Positions 1 through 9,511 of a stretch of 64,000 nt of DNA are shown here, one piece after another. Positions within the stretch are counted from its first letter, which is position 1, and each line of letters begins with the position of its first letter. The stretch is from contig JAFXKI010000011.1 of the NCBI GenBank assembly GCA_017531845.1, positions 124,001 to 188,000 of the forward strand, in the 5' to 3' direction. The translations under genes and the position numbers were made by a program. The notes under the pieces were generated by a model. The model was not told the DNA's origin and ran no database searches. It saw only the letters and a program-made list of their open reading frames with translations. Source of the stretch: Opitutales bacterium (GTDB lineage: Bacteria > Verrucomicrobiota > Verrucomicrobiia > Opitutales > UBA953).

Positions 1-27
1 CGCAACGACCTTTCTTCACTAAAAAGA

Positions 28-110
28 AACCGCGAATGAACGCGAAGTTTTTTAAATGAAACATCTTTGAAAATACATACTTCAAAAACAATCCGTGTTC
101 ATTCGCGGTT
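28..110. repeat. Intergenic inverted word repeat
   Basis: An arm at 28-44 (AACCGCGAATGAACGCG) is nearly the reverse complement of 94-110 (CGTGTTCATTCGCGGTT). The AT-rich centre between them has no plausible gene. Other intergenic spaces in this window hold repeats of the same style, built from short iterated words. It lies just upstream of the ABC ATPase, and the open frame reads into it, so the gene start was placed after the repeat. Confidence 0.7.
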
Positions 111-124
111 CCGACTTTTTTCCC

Positions 125-1534
125 ATGCTTTTGATTGAAAACCTTTCTTACCGTTATCCGTTCGCGAAAAAAGACGCGCTGACGGACATTTCCTTTTCGC
201 TCGTCGCGGGCGAAGTGTTGCTGATTTCCGGTCCGTCCGGTTGCGGAAAATCCACGCTGTTGCGCGTGCTCAACGGGCTGATTCCGTTTCATTTTCACGG
301 CGAGCTCTGCGGGAACGTCAAAATCGGCGGGAACGCGCCCGCTTCGCTCGAAGAAGTTTCCGGCATCGTCGGTTCCGTTTTTCAAAATCCGGATAGCCAG
401 TTTCTGTCGATGACCGTCGAAAGCGAAGTTGCCGGAAGCCTCGAATGGCGGCTTGATTCCCGCGAAGAAATTTTGCGCCGCACGGACGCAGCGATTGAGC
501 GCCTCGGGCTCAAGCATTTGCGTTCCCGCAGCCTTTTCGGGCTTTCGTCCGGCGAAAAGCAAAAAACCGTCATCGCTACGGCTATCGCGATGCGCCCGCG
601 CGTGCTTGTTTTTGATGAGCCGACGGCGAATCTTTCGCCCGAAGCGACGGAAGAGCTCGCCGCGCTCTGCCGCGAACTTAAGCGCGAAGGATTCACCATC
701 GTCATTGTCGATCACCGCATTTACTGGCTTCGTGGCGTGCCGGACAAAATTCTGATTTTGAACGAAGGAAAAATCGTGCGCCGTTTCGAGGCGTCCGGCG
801 GAAACGCACTCGACGAGCTTGAAAACAACGGCGATGTGCCCTTGGGTTTGCGCGATGTGCGCGTTTCCGCCAATCCTCCGCTCAAAGAAATTCCGGAAAG
901 CGTTCCCGCCGCGTTGGTTTGCAAAAATCTTTTTTTCAAATACCCGAACACGGAAAAAGCGATTTTTGACGGCACGCGGGATTTTCGGATTCCGCACGGC
1001 GCGATTACCGCCGTTGTCGGAAAAAACGGTGCAGGGAAAACGACTTTTGCAAAAATCATTACGGGGCTTCTGAAGCTTCCGCGCAAAAACGGCGGCACGA
1101 TTCTCCGAGACGGCGTTCCCGCGAAAGCCGCGAGCCTGCTCAACGACGGCGGCTTCGTTATGCAAAACACCGACATTCAGCTTTACATGCGCAACGTGCT
1201 TGAGGAGCTCGTTTCCGCTTCGCCGCTTCCGGAAAAGGAAGCCGAGCGCGAGGCTCTTGATTTGCTCCGCGAAATCGGGCTCGGCGACAAACGGGAACGC
1301 CACCCGCAATCGCTTTCCGGCGGAGAAAAACAACGCCTCGTCATCGCCTCTGTTCTGATGAAAAAACCGTCGCTGCTCGTGCTCGACGAACCGACCAGCG
1401 GACTCGACGGACGCAATATGCGCATCATCGCGCGCATGCTTCACACCTACGCCGAACGCGGGAACACGGTGCTGCTCATCACGCACGACCTCGAATTTTT
1501 GTCGTTACTTGCTACTTACAAAATTGAAATTTAA
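125..1534 (+). CDS. ECF-type ABC transporter ATPase with two fused ATPase domains
   Basis: This 469-residue protein contains two complete ABC ATPase domains. Domain 1 has Walker A GPSGCGKST (residues 36-44), signature LSSGEKQ, Walker B LVFDEPT and a switch histidine in DHR. Domain 2 has Walker A GKNGAGKTT near residue 298, signature LSGGEKQ, LLVLDEPTSGLD and ITHD. Tandem ATPases of this kind power energy-coupling-factor uptake of vitamins or cobalt at the inner membrane. The ATG at 125 is chosen because the longer frame begins inside a non-coding repeat. No transmembrane T or substrate-binding S component follows, so partners may lie left of the window. The substrate cannot be told. Confidence 0.88.
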   Translation: MLLIENLSYRYPFAKKDALTDISFSLVAGEVLLISGPSGCGKSTLLRVLNGLIPFHFHGELCGNVKIGGNAPASLEEVSGIVGSVFQNPDSQFLSMTVESEVAGSLEWRLDSREEILRRTDAAIERLGLKHLRSRSLFGLSSGEKQKTVIATAIAMRPRVLVFDEPTANLSPEATEELAALCRELKREGFTIVIVDHRIYWLRGVPDKILILNEGKIVRRFEASGGNALDELENNGDVPLGLRDVRVSANPPLKEIPESVPAALVCKNLFFKYPNTEKAIFDGTRDFRIPHGAITAVVGKNGAGKTTFAKIITGLLKLPRKNGGTILRDGVPAKAASLLNDGGFVMQNTDIQLYMRNVLEELVSASPLPEKEAEREALDLLREIGLGDKRERHPQSLSGGEKQRLVIASVLMKKPSLLVLDEPTSGLDGRNMRIIARMLHTYAERGNTVLLITHDLEFLSLLATYKIEI

Positions 1535-1540
1535 ACAGCC

Positions 1541-1601
1541 CCACGGAATGCACGGAAGCTCCGAACAAAAAATCTTTCCGTGAATTCCGTGTATTCCGTG
1601 G
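1541..1601. repeat. Intergenic inverted word repeat
   Basis: CCACGGAATGCACGGAA at the left is answered by an inverted series of TTCCGTG words ending in ATTCCGTGG at the right. The spacing and style match the other word-type intergenic repeats in the window. It separates the ABC ATPase gene from exbB. Confidence 0.7.
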
Positions 1602-1634
1602 TTCCATAAACCGATCTTCAATTTACAAAATCAA

Positions 1635-2261
1635 ATGATACAACACTACTGCGCCGAATATTACGAAAAGCTCGGTCCCGTGGGAATCCCGCTTGCCGCT
1701 GCGCTTTTGCTTGCCGTTTTTCTTTCGGTAAAAATTTATCTGCAACTTTGCCTCGTTGATTTTCAGTTTCGGCGATTTTTTAAAAACGTCGAAGACGGGA
1801 ACGCCGATTTGCTTTTTGACGAATCCGTTTTGCCGAACAATCCGCTCGTGTGCGTTGTGCGGGACATTGCAACGAAACACCGCCACCATTCCGACGATTT
1901 GCGCGCCGAATCCGCGTATCTTTTTCATCGATACTTTTACAAAACCAAACGGAGTTTCACAACCTTGCGCCTGATTACGGCGACGGCTCCGCTGCTCGGC
2001 TTGCTCGGAACGGTGCTCGGAATTATCCAAGTTTTCGAAGTGCTCGGCTCCGGCGGGAACGCCGCTACGGACAGCGCGAGCCTCGCGCTCGGTATCGGGC
2101 AAGCACTTTGGACGACCGTGCTCGGCATCGTTATCGCCGTGCCCACGCTCGCCGTTTTGTTTTACCTGCGCAACAAATTGTTCGGCTACATGATTGTCGC
2201 CGTCGAATTTTCTTACCGCGCCGCCGCCATCGCAAAAAATAAGAAAAATGATAAGGAATAA
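1635..2261 (+). CDS. exbB: ExbB/TolQ/MotA-family proton channel protein
   Basis: This 208-residue inner-membrane protein is the channel subunit of a TonB-type energiser, coupling proton flow to outer-membrane transport. It has an N-terminal membrane segment near residues 16-38, a cytoplasmic loop, and the typical paired C-terminal segments, including TAPLLGLLGTVLGII and ALWTTVLGIVIAVP. These Gly/Thr-rich helices are the family hallmark. An ExbD-like gene and a TonB-like gene follow in the same direction, giving a complete ExbB-ExbD-TonB set. TolQ is the alternative name; the TonB-like neighbour favours ExbB. Confidence 0.9.
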   Translation: MIQHYCAEYYEKLGPVGIPLAAALLLAVFLSVKIYLQLCLVDFQFRRFFKNVEDGNADLLFDESVLPNNPLVCVVRDIATKHRHHSDDLRAESAYLFHRYFYKTKRSFTTLRLITATAPLLGLLGTVLGIIQVFEVLGSGGNAATDSASLALGIGQALWTTVLGIVIAVPTLAVLFYLRNKLFGYMIVAVEFSYRAAAIAKNKKNDKE

Positions 2262-2410
2262 CGGATAGGTAAAAACTGATAACTGATAGCTGATAAGTAA
2301 TACCGAAAGCTCATCAAAATGATTACGACTTTTTACTTGCCGGTTATCAGCTTTCCCCTATCCGTTATCAGTTTTTACTTATCCGTTATCAACTATCCCC
2401 TATCACTTAT
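2262..2410. repeat. Intergenic inverted repeat of TATCAG/CCGTTATC words
   Basis: The exbB-exbD spacer is built from variants of a few words: AACGGATAGG, TAAAAACTGATAAC and GCTGATAAG on one arm, and their reverse complements TTATCAGCTTTC, CCTATCCGTTATCAG and TTTTTACTTATCCG, iterated, on the other. It could form a long imperfect hairpin inside the operon. No gene is seen in it. Confidence 0.75.
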
Positions 2411-2416
2411 AAAAAG

Positions 2417-2827
2417 ATGCATTGTCCCGAAATAAACGATTTTGAAATCGACGACGAAATCAGCATCGAGCTGACGCCGCTCATCGACGTCATTTTCATG
2501 CTTTTGATTTTTTTCATCGTCGCAACGACTTTCGCCAAGCCCGCATTCGACGTGTTTTTGCCCGACGCCGAAAGTGCCAAGCACGTTGACGAAAAAGAAA
2601 AAACGCCCGTTTGCACGATTACGATTGATGCCGCGGGAACGATTTTCTTCGACGGAGTCGAAACGCCGCACGCCGCCTTGGCAACTGCGCTTCGGGAAAA
2701 CACCGGGAAAATTTTTGAAGTTTTTTCCGATAAAACCGCGCCGTTCGGCTCTGTGATGAACCTGATGGACGAAGCTAAAAAACAGGGAAATGAAAATCTG
2801 CTTTTCATGGTTGAAAAAAACGACTGA
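2417..2827 (+). CDS. exbD: ExbD/TolR-family biopolymer transport protein
   Basis: This 136-residue protein has a short cytoplasmic N terminus, one membrane helix (residues about 20-40) and a periplasmic domain. The conserved Asp24 sits in LIDVIFMLLIFF, matching the proton-responsive aspartate of ExbD and TolR. It acts with the upstream ExbB in the inner membrane. Its 3' end overlaps the start of the TonB-like gene, which suggests translational coupling. Confidence 0.9.
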   Translation: MHCPEINDFEIDDEISIELTPLIDVIFMLLIFFIVATTFAKPAFDVFLPDAESAKHVDEKEKTPVCTITIDAAGTIFFDGVETPHAALATALRENTGKIFEVFSDKTAPFGSVMNLMDEAKKQGNENLLFMVEKND

Positions 2828-3629
2828 CGACGCGGAGCGCCTAAGTTCGCTGGGCGCCGTTGCCGTCTGCACGCTTTTGTTTGCGGGAACGCTCGTTTTG
2901 GTTGCCGAAAAAAGCGCGGAAGCGGAAAATGAAGCCGCAGAAACGGCGCAATACGTTCCCGCGCGCATCTCCGTGCGTTTTGAAAATTACGTTCCCGCGC
3001 CTGTTGCCGAAGAAATAGAAGCCGTACCGGAAGATCCTCCCGTCGAAACGGAATTTTCACCTGCGAAGCTCGAACCGGAAGTTTCGCAAAAAACGAAGCC
3101 GCCGGAAGCGGCATTTGAAAAAATTGACGAATCCGCCTTGCGCGAAACCTTTACGGAAGAAGCACCAAAACCGGAAACCCTGCCGGAAAAAGCGATAGAA
3201 GAACCGTCGCCCGAGCCGGAAAAACCGGAGGAAAAAATCCCGCCGCCGGCGCCGCAACCGCAAACAACGCGGGCTTGTGAGCCGCCGCCCGAAAGCGTTC
3301 CCGCAGTTGACGAAGCCGCACGTGCCGCCGCCGAGCAAACGCTTTACGGCGCGCTTGCCGAAGCCGTCTCCCGCAAAAAATTCTATCCGAAGGCGGCACG
3401 ACGCAACGGACGCACGGGAACGGTTTTTGTCCGCGTTTCAATCGGTATTTGCGGGAAAATCAAAAGTGTCGAGACTGAAAAATCCGGAGCGCACCGATCG
3501 CTTGTTTCCGGAGCGGAGGAAACGCTTCGCCGCGTTGCTGCCGATTTTTGCGTTCCCGCCGAACTGCGCACCGCGCTTCCCGCCGCCTTCGTCGTTCCCG
3601 TCGTCTACGAATTGAAGGAATCGCTATAA
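2790..3629 (+). CDS. tonB: TonB-like energy-transducing protein
   Basis: Up to 279 residues: a cytoplasmic tail, one membrane anchor near residues 20-40, a long periplasmic Pro/Glu/Lys-rich stretch (about 60-170) and a C-terminal TonB-like domain with [20 protein letters not shown]. This is the order expected for a protein that spans the periplasm and passes ExbB/ExbD energy to outer-membrane receptors. The ATG at 2790 overlaps exbD by 38 bases; a TTG at 2811 is an alternative start. No TonB-dependent receptor lies in the window. Confidence 0.85.
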   Translation: MKICFSWLKKTTDDAERLSSLGAVAVCTLLFAGTLVLVAEKSAEAENEAAETAQYVPARISVRFENYVPAPVAEEIEAVPEDPPVETEFSPAKLEPEVSQKTKPPEAAFEKIDESALRETFTEEAPKPETLPEKAIEEPSPEPEKPEEKIPPPAPQPQTTRACEPPPESVPAVDEAARAAAEQTLYGALAEAVSRKKFYPKAARRNGRTGTVFVRVSIGICGKIKSVETEKSGAHRSLVSGAEETLRRVAADFCVPAELRTALPAAFVVPVVYELKESL

Positions 3630-3750
3630 ACGAAGAGGCACGCCTCTCGCCTCTGCGGGCAAAGCGAAGCGTTTTTCTCATTTTTCAAAAAAACGCTTGC
3701 CAAGCGGCAACGAAAACTGTTTTTTTGGCTATTCACATTTTTCAGCAACA

Positions 3751-4065
3751 ATGAAAGCGACAATCATCACGCAAGGACGCCAGTTCACCGTTAAGGAAGG
3801 CGATATTCTTTCCGTCAACCGCTATCCCGAAACACAAGCGGGAGACACCGTCACGATTGATCAGGTCATCTTCGCAGGCGAAGGCGAAAACGCCAAAGTC
3901 GGCACACCGACGATTCCGGGCGCAAGCGTTACGGCAAAAATTCTTGAAAACAAGCGCGGCAACAAGATTATCATCTTCAAAATGAAGCGCCGCAAAGGCT
4001 ACCGCCGCACGCGCGGTCATCGCCAGGAACTCTCGGTCATCAAGATTGAATCCATCAACGCGTAA
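3751..4065 (+). CDS. rplU: Large ribosomal subunit protein bL21
   Basis: This 104-residue protein matches bL21 in length and content: [12 protein letters not shown] at the start, then [11 protein letters not shown] and a basic C-terminal [16 protein letters not shown] segment that contacts 23S rRNA. The ATG at 3751 is chosen because it gives the family-length N terminus; the frame stays open further upstream. It is followed by rpmA after 30 bases, the usual bL21-bL27 pair. It contains no copy of the CGGGAACG octamer. Confidence 0.97.
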   Translation: MKATIITQGRQFTVKEGDILSVNRYPETQAGDTVTIDQVIFAGEGENAKVGTPTIPGASVTAKILENKRGNKIIIFKMKRRKGYRRTRGHRQELSVIKIESINA

Positions 4066-4095
4066 GCGATTTAAAATTTAACAGAAGGATAAAAA

Positions 4096-4347
4096 ATGGC
4101 ACATCATAAGGGCGGAGGAACTTCTTCCAACGGGCGCGACTCAAATGCACAGCGCCGCGGTGTTAAACTTTACGGCGGGCAGTTCGCTCGCGCCGGCAGC
4201 ATCCTGATCCGTCAATGCGGCACGAAAATGCACGCGGGTCAAAACGTCGGAATGGGTCGCGACTATACGCTGTTCGCACTCAAGGACGGTACGGTTGTTT
4301 GGGACAAGGCACATCGCAAAGTCTCGATTGCTCCGGTCGAAGCATAA
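4096..4347 (+). CDS. rpmA: Large ribosomal subunit protein bL27
   Basis: An 83-residue protein starting [16 protein letters not shown], the conserved bL27 N terminus that reaches the peptidyl transferase centre. [10 protein letters not shown] and [19 protein letters not shown] are family hallmarks. An AGAAGGA sequence just before the ATG is one of the few clear Shine-Dalgarno sites in the window. It is cotranscribed with rplU and ends at a strong intrinsic terminator. Confidence 0.98.
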   Translation: MAHHKGGGTSSNGRDSNAQRRGVKLYGGQFARAGSILIRQCGTKMHAGQNVGMGRDYTLFALKDGTVVWDKAHRKVSIAPVEA

Positions 4348-4365
4348 TTGAGTTTTACTCACTGT

Positions 4366-4406
4366 AAAAAAAAGCGTTCCGAAATCTCGGAACGCTTTTT
4401 TTATTT
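4366..4406 (+). terminator. Intrinsic terminator after rplU-rpmA
   Basis: The stem AAAGCGTTCC / GGAACGCTTT closes over a short loop (GAAATCTC) and runs straight into a T-rich tract. It also sits at the 3' end of the convergent beta-propeller gene. Confidence 0.93.
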
Positions 4407-4415
4407 TTCTGCGCT

Positions 4416-5312
4416 TTAGTCGATGTAAACTTTTCGGTCAATCATCGCCGGGATCCAAATATCGCCATCTTCGATGAAAAAATCTGCGGGACCGTTGGCG
4501 GGAACGCGTGTCGCATTTTCTACCTCCCGGGTGCGCAGGTTTAATTTTTTGATGACACCCGGTTTCCCGTTTACCGCCCAATCAGAAAAGTACAAATAGG
4601 TGGTTTCGTTGTCGAAAAGATCCTCTTCTTCCCGGACGATGACCCCGTCATAAAGCCCGGGAACATTGTAAATAACAGAAACCGGGCGCGGACCGGCACC
4701 ATTGACAGGAATTGCTTTTATTTTTCCCGAAGGATTTCCCTGCGCGTCCGTCGCATATTCGGCGACATAGAGAATGCCGTCCTCAATATCAAGCCCGTTA
4801 GGTGCATTCAGCGGCTCGGCAGTCAGGATTTCTTCGTAAGCACCGTTGCGCAAATTAATGCGAAAAATCTTGTTTATGTCCGTAGCGGAAACGTAAAGAA
4901 ATCCGTTGCTTTCAACGATGTCGTTGAGATATTTCGTGCCTTCTTTAGAAAGATCGAAAATTTGGGTTACAATGCCGGCTTGGGGATTGATTCCGACAAT
5001 GCGGTCCACATCGGCAACGTAAAGCGTATCGTCTTCAGCAAGAATGCCTTTCGGCGCATCAAGCCGAATACCCGGGAACGCATTAGCGGAGATAATACGC
5101 CCGCGCGGGCTGACGGAGACAATGAAACCGTCCCCGTCTTTTTCCGTCGGCTTCATTTCCTGCCCGATACAGGTGATATAAAAGACATCGCCTTCTTCTG
5201 TAACGCTTTCCGGATGCCCGTTGACCGGAATTTCCGTTGCCGTACAAGCAGGCGTTGCCGCAAGGACAAGCGCGACGAAGAGACTGTTCAGGAGTGCTTT
5301 CTTATTTTTCAT
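4416..5312 (-). CDS. Secreted SMP-30/NHL-like beta-propeller protein
   Basis: A 298-residue protein with an N-terminal signal sequence (MKNKKALLNSLFVALVLAAT), then repeated blade-like segments such as APKGILAEDDTLYVAD, NDIVESNGFLYVSA and APNGLDIEDGILYVAE. These resemble SMP-30/gluconolactonase/NHL propellers, which bind ligands or hydrolyse lactones. Catalytic metal ligands could not be assigned, so an enzyme function is not claimed. The start at 5312 is chosen because it gives a clean signal peptide; 40 upstream codons are basic and unlike a leader. It is likely periplasmic or exported. Confidence 0.75.
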   Translation of the reverse strand: MKNKKALLNSLFVALVLAATPACTATEIPVNGHPESVTEEGDVFYITCIGQEMKPTEKDGDGFIVSVSPRGRIISANAFPGIRLDAPKGILAEDDTLYVADVDRIVGINPQAGIVTQIFDLSKEGTKYLNDIVESNGFLYVSATDINKIFRINLRNGAYEEILTAEPLNAPNGLDIEDGILYVAEYATDAQGNPSGKIKAIPVNGAGPRPVSVIYNVPGLYDGVIVREEEDLFDNETTYLYFSDWAVNGKPGVIKKLNLRTREVENATRVPANGPADFFIEDGDIWIPAMIDRKVYID

Positions 5313-5488
5313 CGTTTTTGTAGGGATTGATTTATTTCGAAAAAAAAATGAAATAATTTTAAAATTACGTCGATATAAAAAAAGCGGAGCAAGAACGCGT
5401 CTTTGTCGAAATTTCTCTTGCCGTTTTTTCAAAAAAGAATTTTGATATTCGGCAATCTCGCGTAGGTTATTCCTTGCAGAGAGGTTAA

Positions 5489-6547
<1,059 letters not shown>

Positions 6548-6569
6548 GCGGTAATTCATCCCGTTATAC

Positions 6570-6613
6570 AAAAAAGCGTTCCCGAGACGAAAGTCACGGG
6601 AACGCTTTTTTTT
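6570..6613 (+). terminator. Intrinsic terminator of gap, built from inverted CGGGAACG octamers
   Basis: The stem is AAAAAGCGTTCCCG / CGGGAACGCTTTTTT with a 12-base loop and a T tract. The core of each arm is one copy of the window-wide octamer, in opposite orientations. Confidence 0.95.
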
Positions 6614-6718
6614 CCGAAATCAAAAAGCTCGTTTTTATTCACAAGGCATTCAAAAAAGCATTTCGTGAATTTCTATTTTGCGTTTCGTAATAAAAAAGCG
6701 TTTGATTGAAAGATAATT

Positions 6719-7621
6719 ATGAGCATTGCAGACTCTTCCATTTATGCAGGTGCGTGGACGGCACTGATTACGCCGATGAAAAACGGCGAGGTCAATTATT
6801 CTGATTTAAAAAAACTGGTGGAATACCAAATTGCAGGCGGAATTGACGGAATCCTTTCTGTGGGAACCTCCGGAGAATCGCCGACATTGACGCATAACGA
6901 GCATCTCGAAGTGATTGCGAAAACAATCGAATTTTCCGCCGGACGCGTTCCCGTTATCGCGGGGACGGGGGCGAATTCTACCCATGAAGCGGTTTTGCTC
7001 ACAAAAGAAGCCGAAAAGCTCGGCGCTCAAGCATTTCTGCACGTTGCTCCGTATTACAACAAGCCGAATCAGGAAGGCGTTTATCGCCATTACGCCGAGA
7101 TTGCTTCCGCGACGGATAAACCGATCATGCTCTACTCTATTCCCGGTCGCTGCGGCATTGAAATCGCTGTCGAAACTGTAGTGCGGCTTCGAAATGTATT
7201 CCCGAACATTGTCGGAATCAAGGAGGCGGGCGGCTCCTGCGACAAAGTTTCAAAGCTCGTCCGTGCGCTTGACCCGGAATTTATCGTAACAAGCGGAGAT
7301 GACTCTCTGACACTTCCGTTTATCGCGCTTGGCGCGAAAGGCGTTATTTCCGTCGCTTCGAACTGGCTTCCGGCACAGGTAACGGAAATGGTTGCAAGAA
7401 TGCGGGCAGGAGATTTGGCGGGAGCGCAAAAGCTTCATAACGCAATGGCGGATTTGTTCAAAAAATTCTTTATCGAGCCCAACCCGGTTCCCGCAAAGTT
7501 CGCGCTTGCGCGTGCCGGCATCATCGAATCTCCCGAAGTACGTTTGCCGCTTGTTGAAATTTCTGCGGCAAACGGGGAAATCCTCGGTGCGGCAATGGAC
7601 GCATATTTGAAAAACGCATAG
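6719..7621 (+). CDS. dapA: 4-hydroxy-tetrahydrodipicolinate synthase
   Basis: A 300-residue TIM-barrel aldolase that condenses pyruvate with aspartate semialdehyde in the lysine/diaminopimelate pathway. Visible signatures are ALITPMK at the start, the GTSGESPTL phosphate/substrate loop, Tyr in MLYSIPGR and the Schiff-base lysine (about residue 168) in GIKEAGG. Length fits the family. It is followed by a terminator shared with the convergent tcdA. The distant hom gene in this window belongs to the same aspartate family pathway. Confidence 0.96.
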   Translation: MSIADSSIYAGAWTALITPMKNGEVNYSDLKKLVEYQIAGGIDGILSVGTSGESPTLTHNEHLEVIAKTIEFSAGRVPVIAGTGANSTHEAVLLTKEAEKLGAQAFLHVAPYYNKPNQEGVYRHYAEIASATDKPIMLYSIPGRCGIEIAVETVVRLRNVFPNIVGIKEAGGSCDKVSKLVRALDPEFIVTSGDDSLTLPFIALGAKGVISVASNWLPAQVTEMVARMRAGDLAGAQKLHNAMADLFKKFFIEPNPVPAKFALARAGIIESPEVRLPLVEISAANGEILGAAMDAYLKNA

Positions 7622-7642
7622 AAAGACTCTTTTTTTAAATGC

Positions 7643-7688
7643 CGGGCGATTTCGTTTTTTTTTTGCGAAATCGCCCGTTTTGTTTTTT
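7643..7688. terminator. Bidirectional terminator between dapA and tcdA
   Basis: The stem CGGGCGATTTCG / CGAAATCGCCCG has a T-rich loop and is followed by a T-rich tract. It lies between two convergent genes and ends at the tcdA stop codon. Confidence 0.9.
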
Positions 7689-8473
7689 CAGTTCCCGCTC
7701 CGGATTATTTGCTCGATTGCAAGTTGTGCAAGGGCAAGCCCGAATGCGCCTGTCGTAAACGCTACCGTTCCCGGACGCGGCTTTCCGCCTGCGGGTGAAA
7801 TCATTTGCGGGAACGCATCACTAAGCGTTTCCGGCAAACGCGAAATTTCCCGTGAAAAAACAACGGGAACCCCCATTTTTTTTCCGGAATTCCCTTTGGG
7901 AAATCCGTATCGGACACGCAATTCTTTTCGAACAAACTTTAAAAGCGAGTCGCCTTCAACGTCCGAAAGATCCCCGTATTCCACACGTGTGCCGTCGCGC
8001 TTGCCCGCACAACCACCGGAGGAGATAATCGGAATTTTCGCCGCTACGCAAGAGGCGATAAGAGCCGCCTTGTTCATCGCACCGTCGATTGCGTCGACAA
8101 CAAGATCAAAGCGCCCTTTATTTTCTTCAAAAAATAACGCCGCGCTTTCCCGAGTAACAAATATTTGGTGGACGGAAACGTTGCATTCCGGGTTAATGGA
8201 ACACACTCTTCCGGAAAGAATTTTTGCTTTTGGAAGCCCGTAATTTCCGCTTAGCGCGTGAAGCTGACGATTGGTATTTGTCACACAAACATCGTCCATA
8301 TCGACAAGCGTCAAATTACAAACCCCGCAACGGGCGAGCGCTTCACAAGTCCACGAACCGACTCCGCCAAGCCCGATAAGACAAATGCGCGAACGCACAA
8401 TTTTTTCAAAAGCTTCCGCTCCGTAAAGCCGGGCAACACCGGCAAAGCGGGAACAAAAATCCTCGGAAAACAT
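7688..8473 (-). CDS. tcdA: tRNA threonylcarbamoyladenosine dehydratase, TcdA/CsdL type
   Basis: A 261-residue ThiF/E1-like enzyme. LIGLGGVGSW is the ATP-binding loop, followed by LVDMDDVCVTNTNRQ and VVDAIDGAMNKAALI, the adenylation-site signatures of this branch. TcdA converts t6A37 in ANN-decoding tRNAs to cyclic ct6A using ATP. The central G-K-R-D/T region after SSGGCAGKRDGTRVE and the C-terminal GSFAFTTGAFG-like segment (here GTVAFTTGAFG) favour TcdA over MoeB/ThiF. It stands alone between two convergent or divergent units. Confidence 0.9.
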   Translation of the reverse strand: MFSEDFCSRFAGVARLYGAEAFEKIVRSRICLIGLGGVGSWTCEALARCGVCNLTLVDMDDVCVTNTNRQLHALSGNYGLPKAKILSGRVCSINPECNVSVHQIFVTRESAALFFEENKGRFDLVVDAIDGAMNKAALIASCVAAKIPIISSGGCAGKRDGTRVEYGDLSDVEGDSLLKFVRKELRVRYGFPKGNSGKKMGVPVVFSREISRLPETLSDAFPQMISPAGGKPRPGTVAFTTGAFGLALAQLAIEQIIRSGN

Positions 8474-8524
8474 AGGCTGAGAGACTAAAGAGAAACGAAA
8501 CCCGGCGAAACAAAATTAATACAC

Positions 8525-8560
8525 AAAAAACCGCGCTCCGTGCGGGAACGCGGTTTTTTG
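8525..8560 (-). terminator. Intrinsic terminator after rplM-rpsI
   Basis: AAAAAACCGCG pairs with CGCGGTTTTTT across a 13-base loop that carries one CGGGAACG octamer. The A tract on the plus strand is the T tract of the rplM-rpsI transcript. Confidence 0.85.
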
Positions 8561-8579
8561 ATAAGAGCGCGAAACGCGA

Positions 8580-8978
8580 TTAACGTTTCGAGAACTGGAA
8601 GCGCTTGCGCGCACCCGGCTGACCGCTTTTTTTACGTTCTTTGGAACGACCGTCGCGTGTGAGCAACCCGGCTTTTTTCAAAACCGTGCGGAGCTCCGGA
8701 TTATATTTTTCGATCGCGCGGGCAACACCGTGGGAGATCGCACCCGCCTGGCTGTTGCAACCGCCGCCGTTCACGCGGACTTCAATATCGAGAGAGCCTT
8801 CGAGCCCGGCAACCGAAACCGGGAGCGTCGCCGTTTTGGCAAGCGCTTCCGTGAAGCAGTATTCTTCAACCGGCTTGTCGTTAACCAGAATCTTGCCGGA
8901 GCCGCTGGCAACGCGAACGCGTGCGGTGGAAGTTTTACGGCGCCCGACGGCGACAAAAACAGGAACGTCTTTATTCAT
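8580..8978 (-). CDS. rpsI: Small ribosomal subunit protein uS9
   Basis: A 132-residue protein with the conserved GRRKTSTARVRV start, GGGCNSQAGAISHGVARAI and the C-terminal KKSGQPGARKRFQFSKR tail, which ends in the lysine-arginine that reaches the ribosomal P site. It lies 18 bases after rplM, the usual L13-S9 operon order. No CGGGAACG octamer occurs in it. Confidence 0.97.
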   Translation of the reverse strand: MNKDVPVFVAVGRRKTSTARVRVASGSGKILVNDKPVEEYCFTEALAKTATLPVSVAGLEGSLDIEVRVNGGGCNSQAGAISHGVARAIEKYNPELRTVLKKAGLLTRDGRSKERKKSGQPGARKRFQFSKR

Positions 8979-8996
8979 ATTCTGAAAAAACTGAGA

Positions 8997-9428
8997 TTAG
9001 ATTTTATACTCAACCGGATTTTGCGCGGCGTGTGGGTGTTCGGCACCGGCATAAACTTTGAGTTTCTTCATCATCGCGTTAGCGAGGCGGTTTTTCGGGA
9101 GCATACCTTTGACCGCGTGTTCAATAATAAACGCCGGTTTGTGCCCGCGCATAAATTCAGCCGTGCGGCGATAAGCGGTTCCGACCCATCCCGTGTAGAA
9201 CATGTAGGTTTTGTCGGTTTCTTTGTTGCCCGTGAATTTCGCTTTGTCGGCGTTGATGACGACGACGAAATCGCCCGTGTCGACGTGGGGCGTGTAAGTC
9301 GGCTTATGACGTCCGCGCAGGATCGTTGCGATTTTGACGGCAAGGCGACCGACCGGCTGGTCGGTTGCGTCCACTACGAACCAAGTCTTATCGGCGGCGT
9401 TGGATGTCTTCGCTAAAGTTGTTTTCAT
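8997..9428 (-). CDS. rplM: Large ribosomal subunit protein uL13
   Basis: A 143-residue protein with KTWFVVDATDQPVGRLA, GDFVVVINADK and GMLPKNRLANAMMKKLKVYAG, all typical uL13 segments. It is first in the two-gene rplM-rpsI unit. No CGGGAACG octamer occurs in it. Confidence 0.97.
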   Translation of the reverse strand: MKTTLAKTSNAADKTWFVVDATDQPVGRLAVKIATILRGRHKPTYTPHVDTGDFVVVINADKAKFTGNKETDKTYMFYTGWVGTAYRRTAEFMRGHKPAFIIEHAVKGMLPKNRLANAMMKKLKVYAGAEHPHAAQNPVEYKI

Positions 9429-9511
9429 TTCCGAATTAATTTAAAGAGTGTCCAATAAAAATTTTTATTGCGTCGAGCGCAAGCGTTTTTTTATTCGCAA
9501 TATTTTTTTTT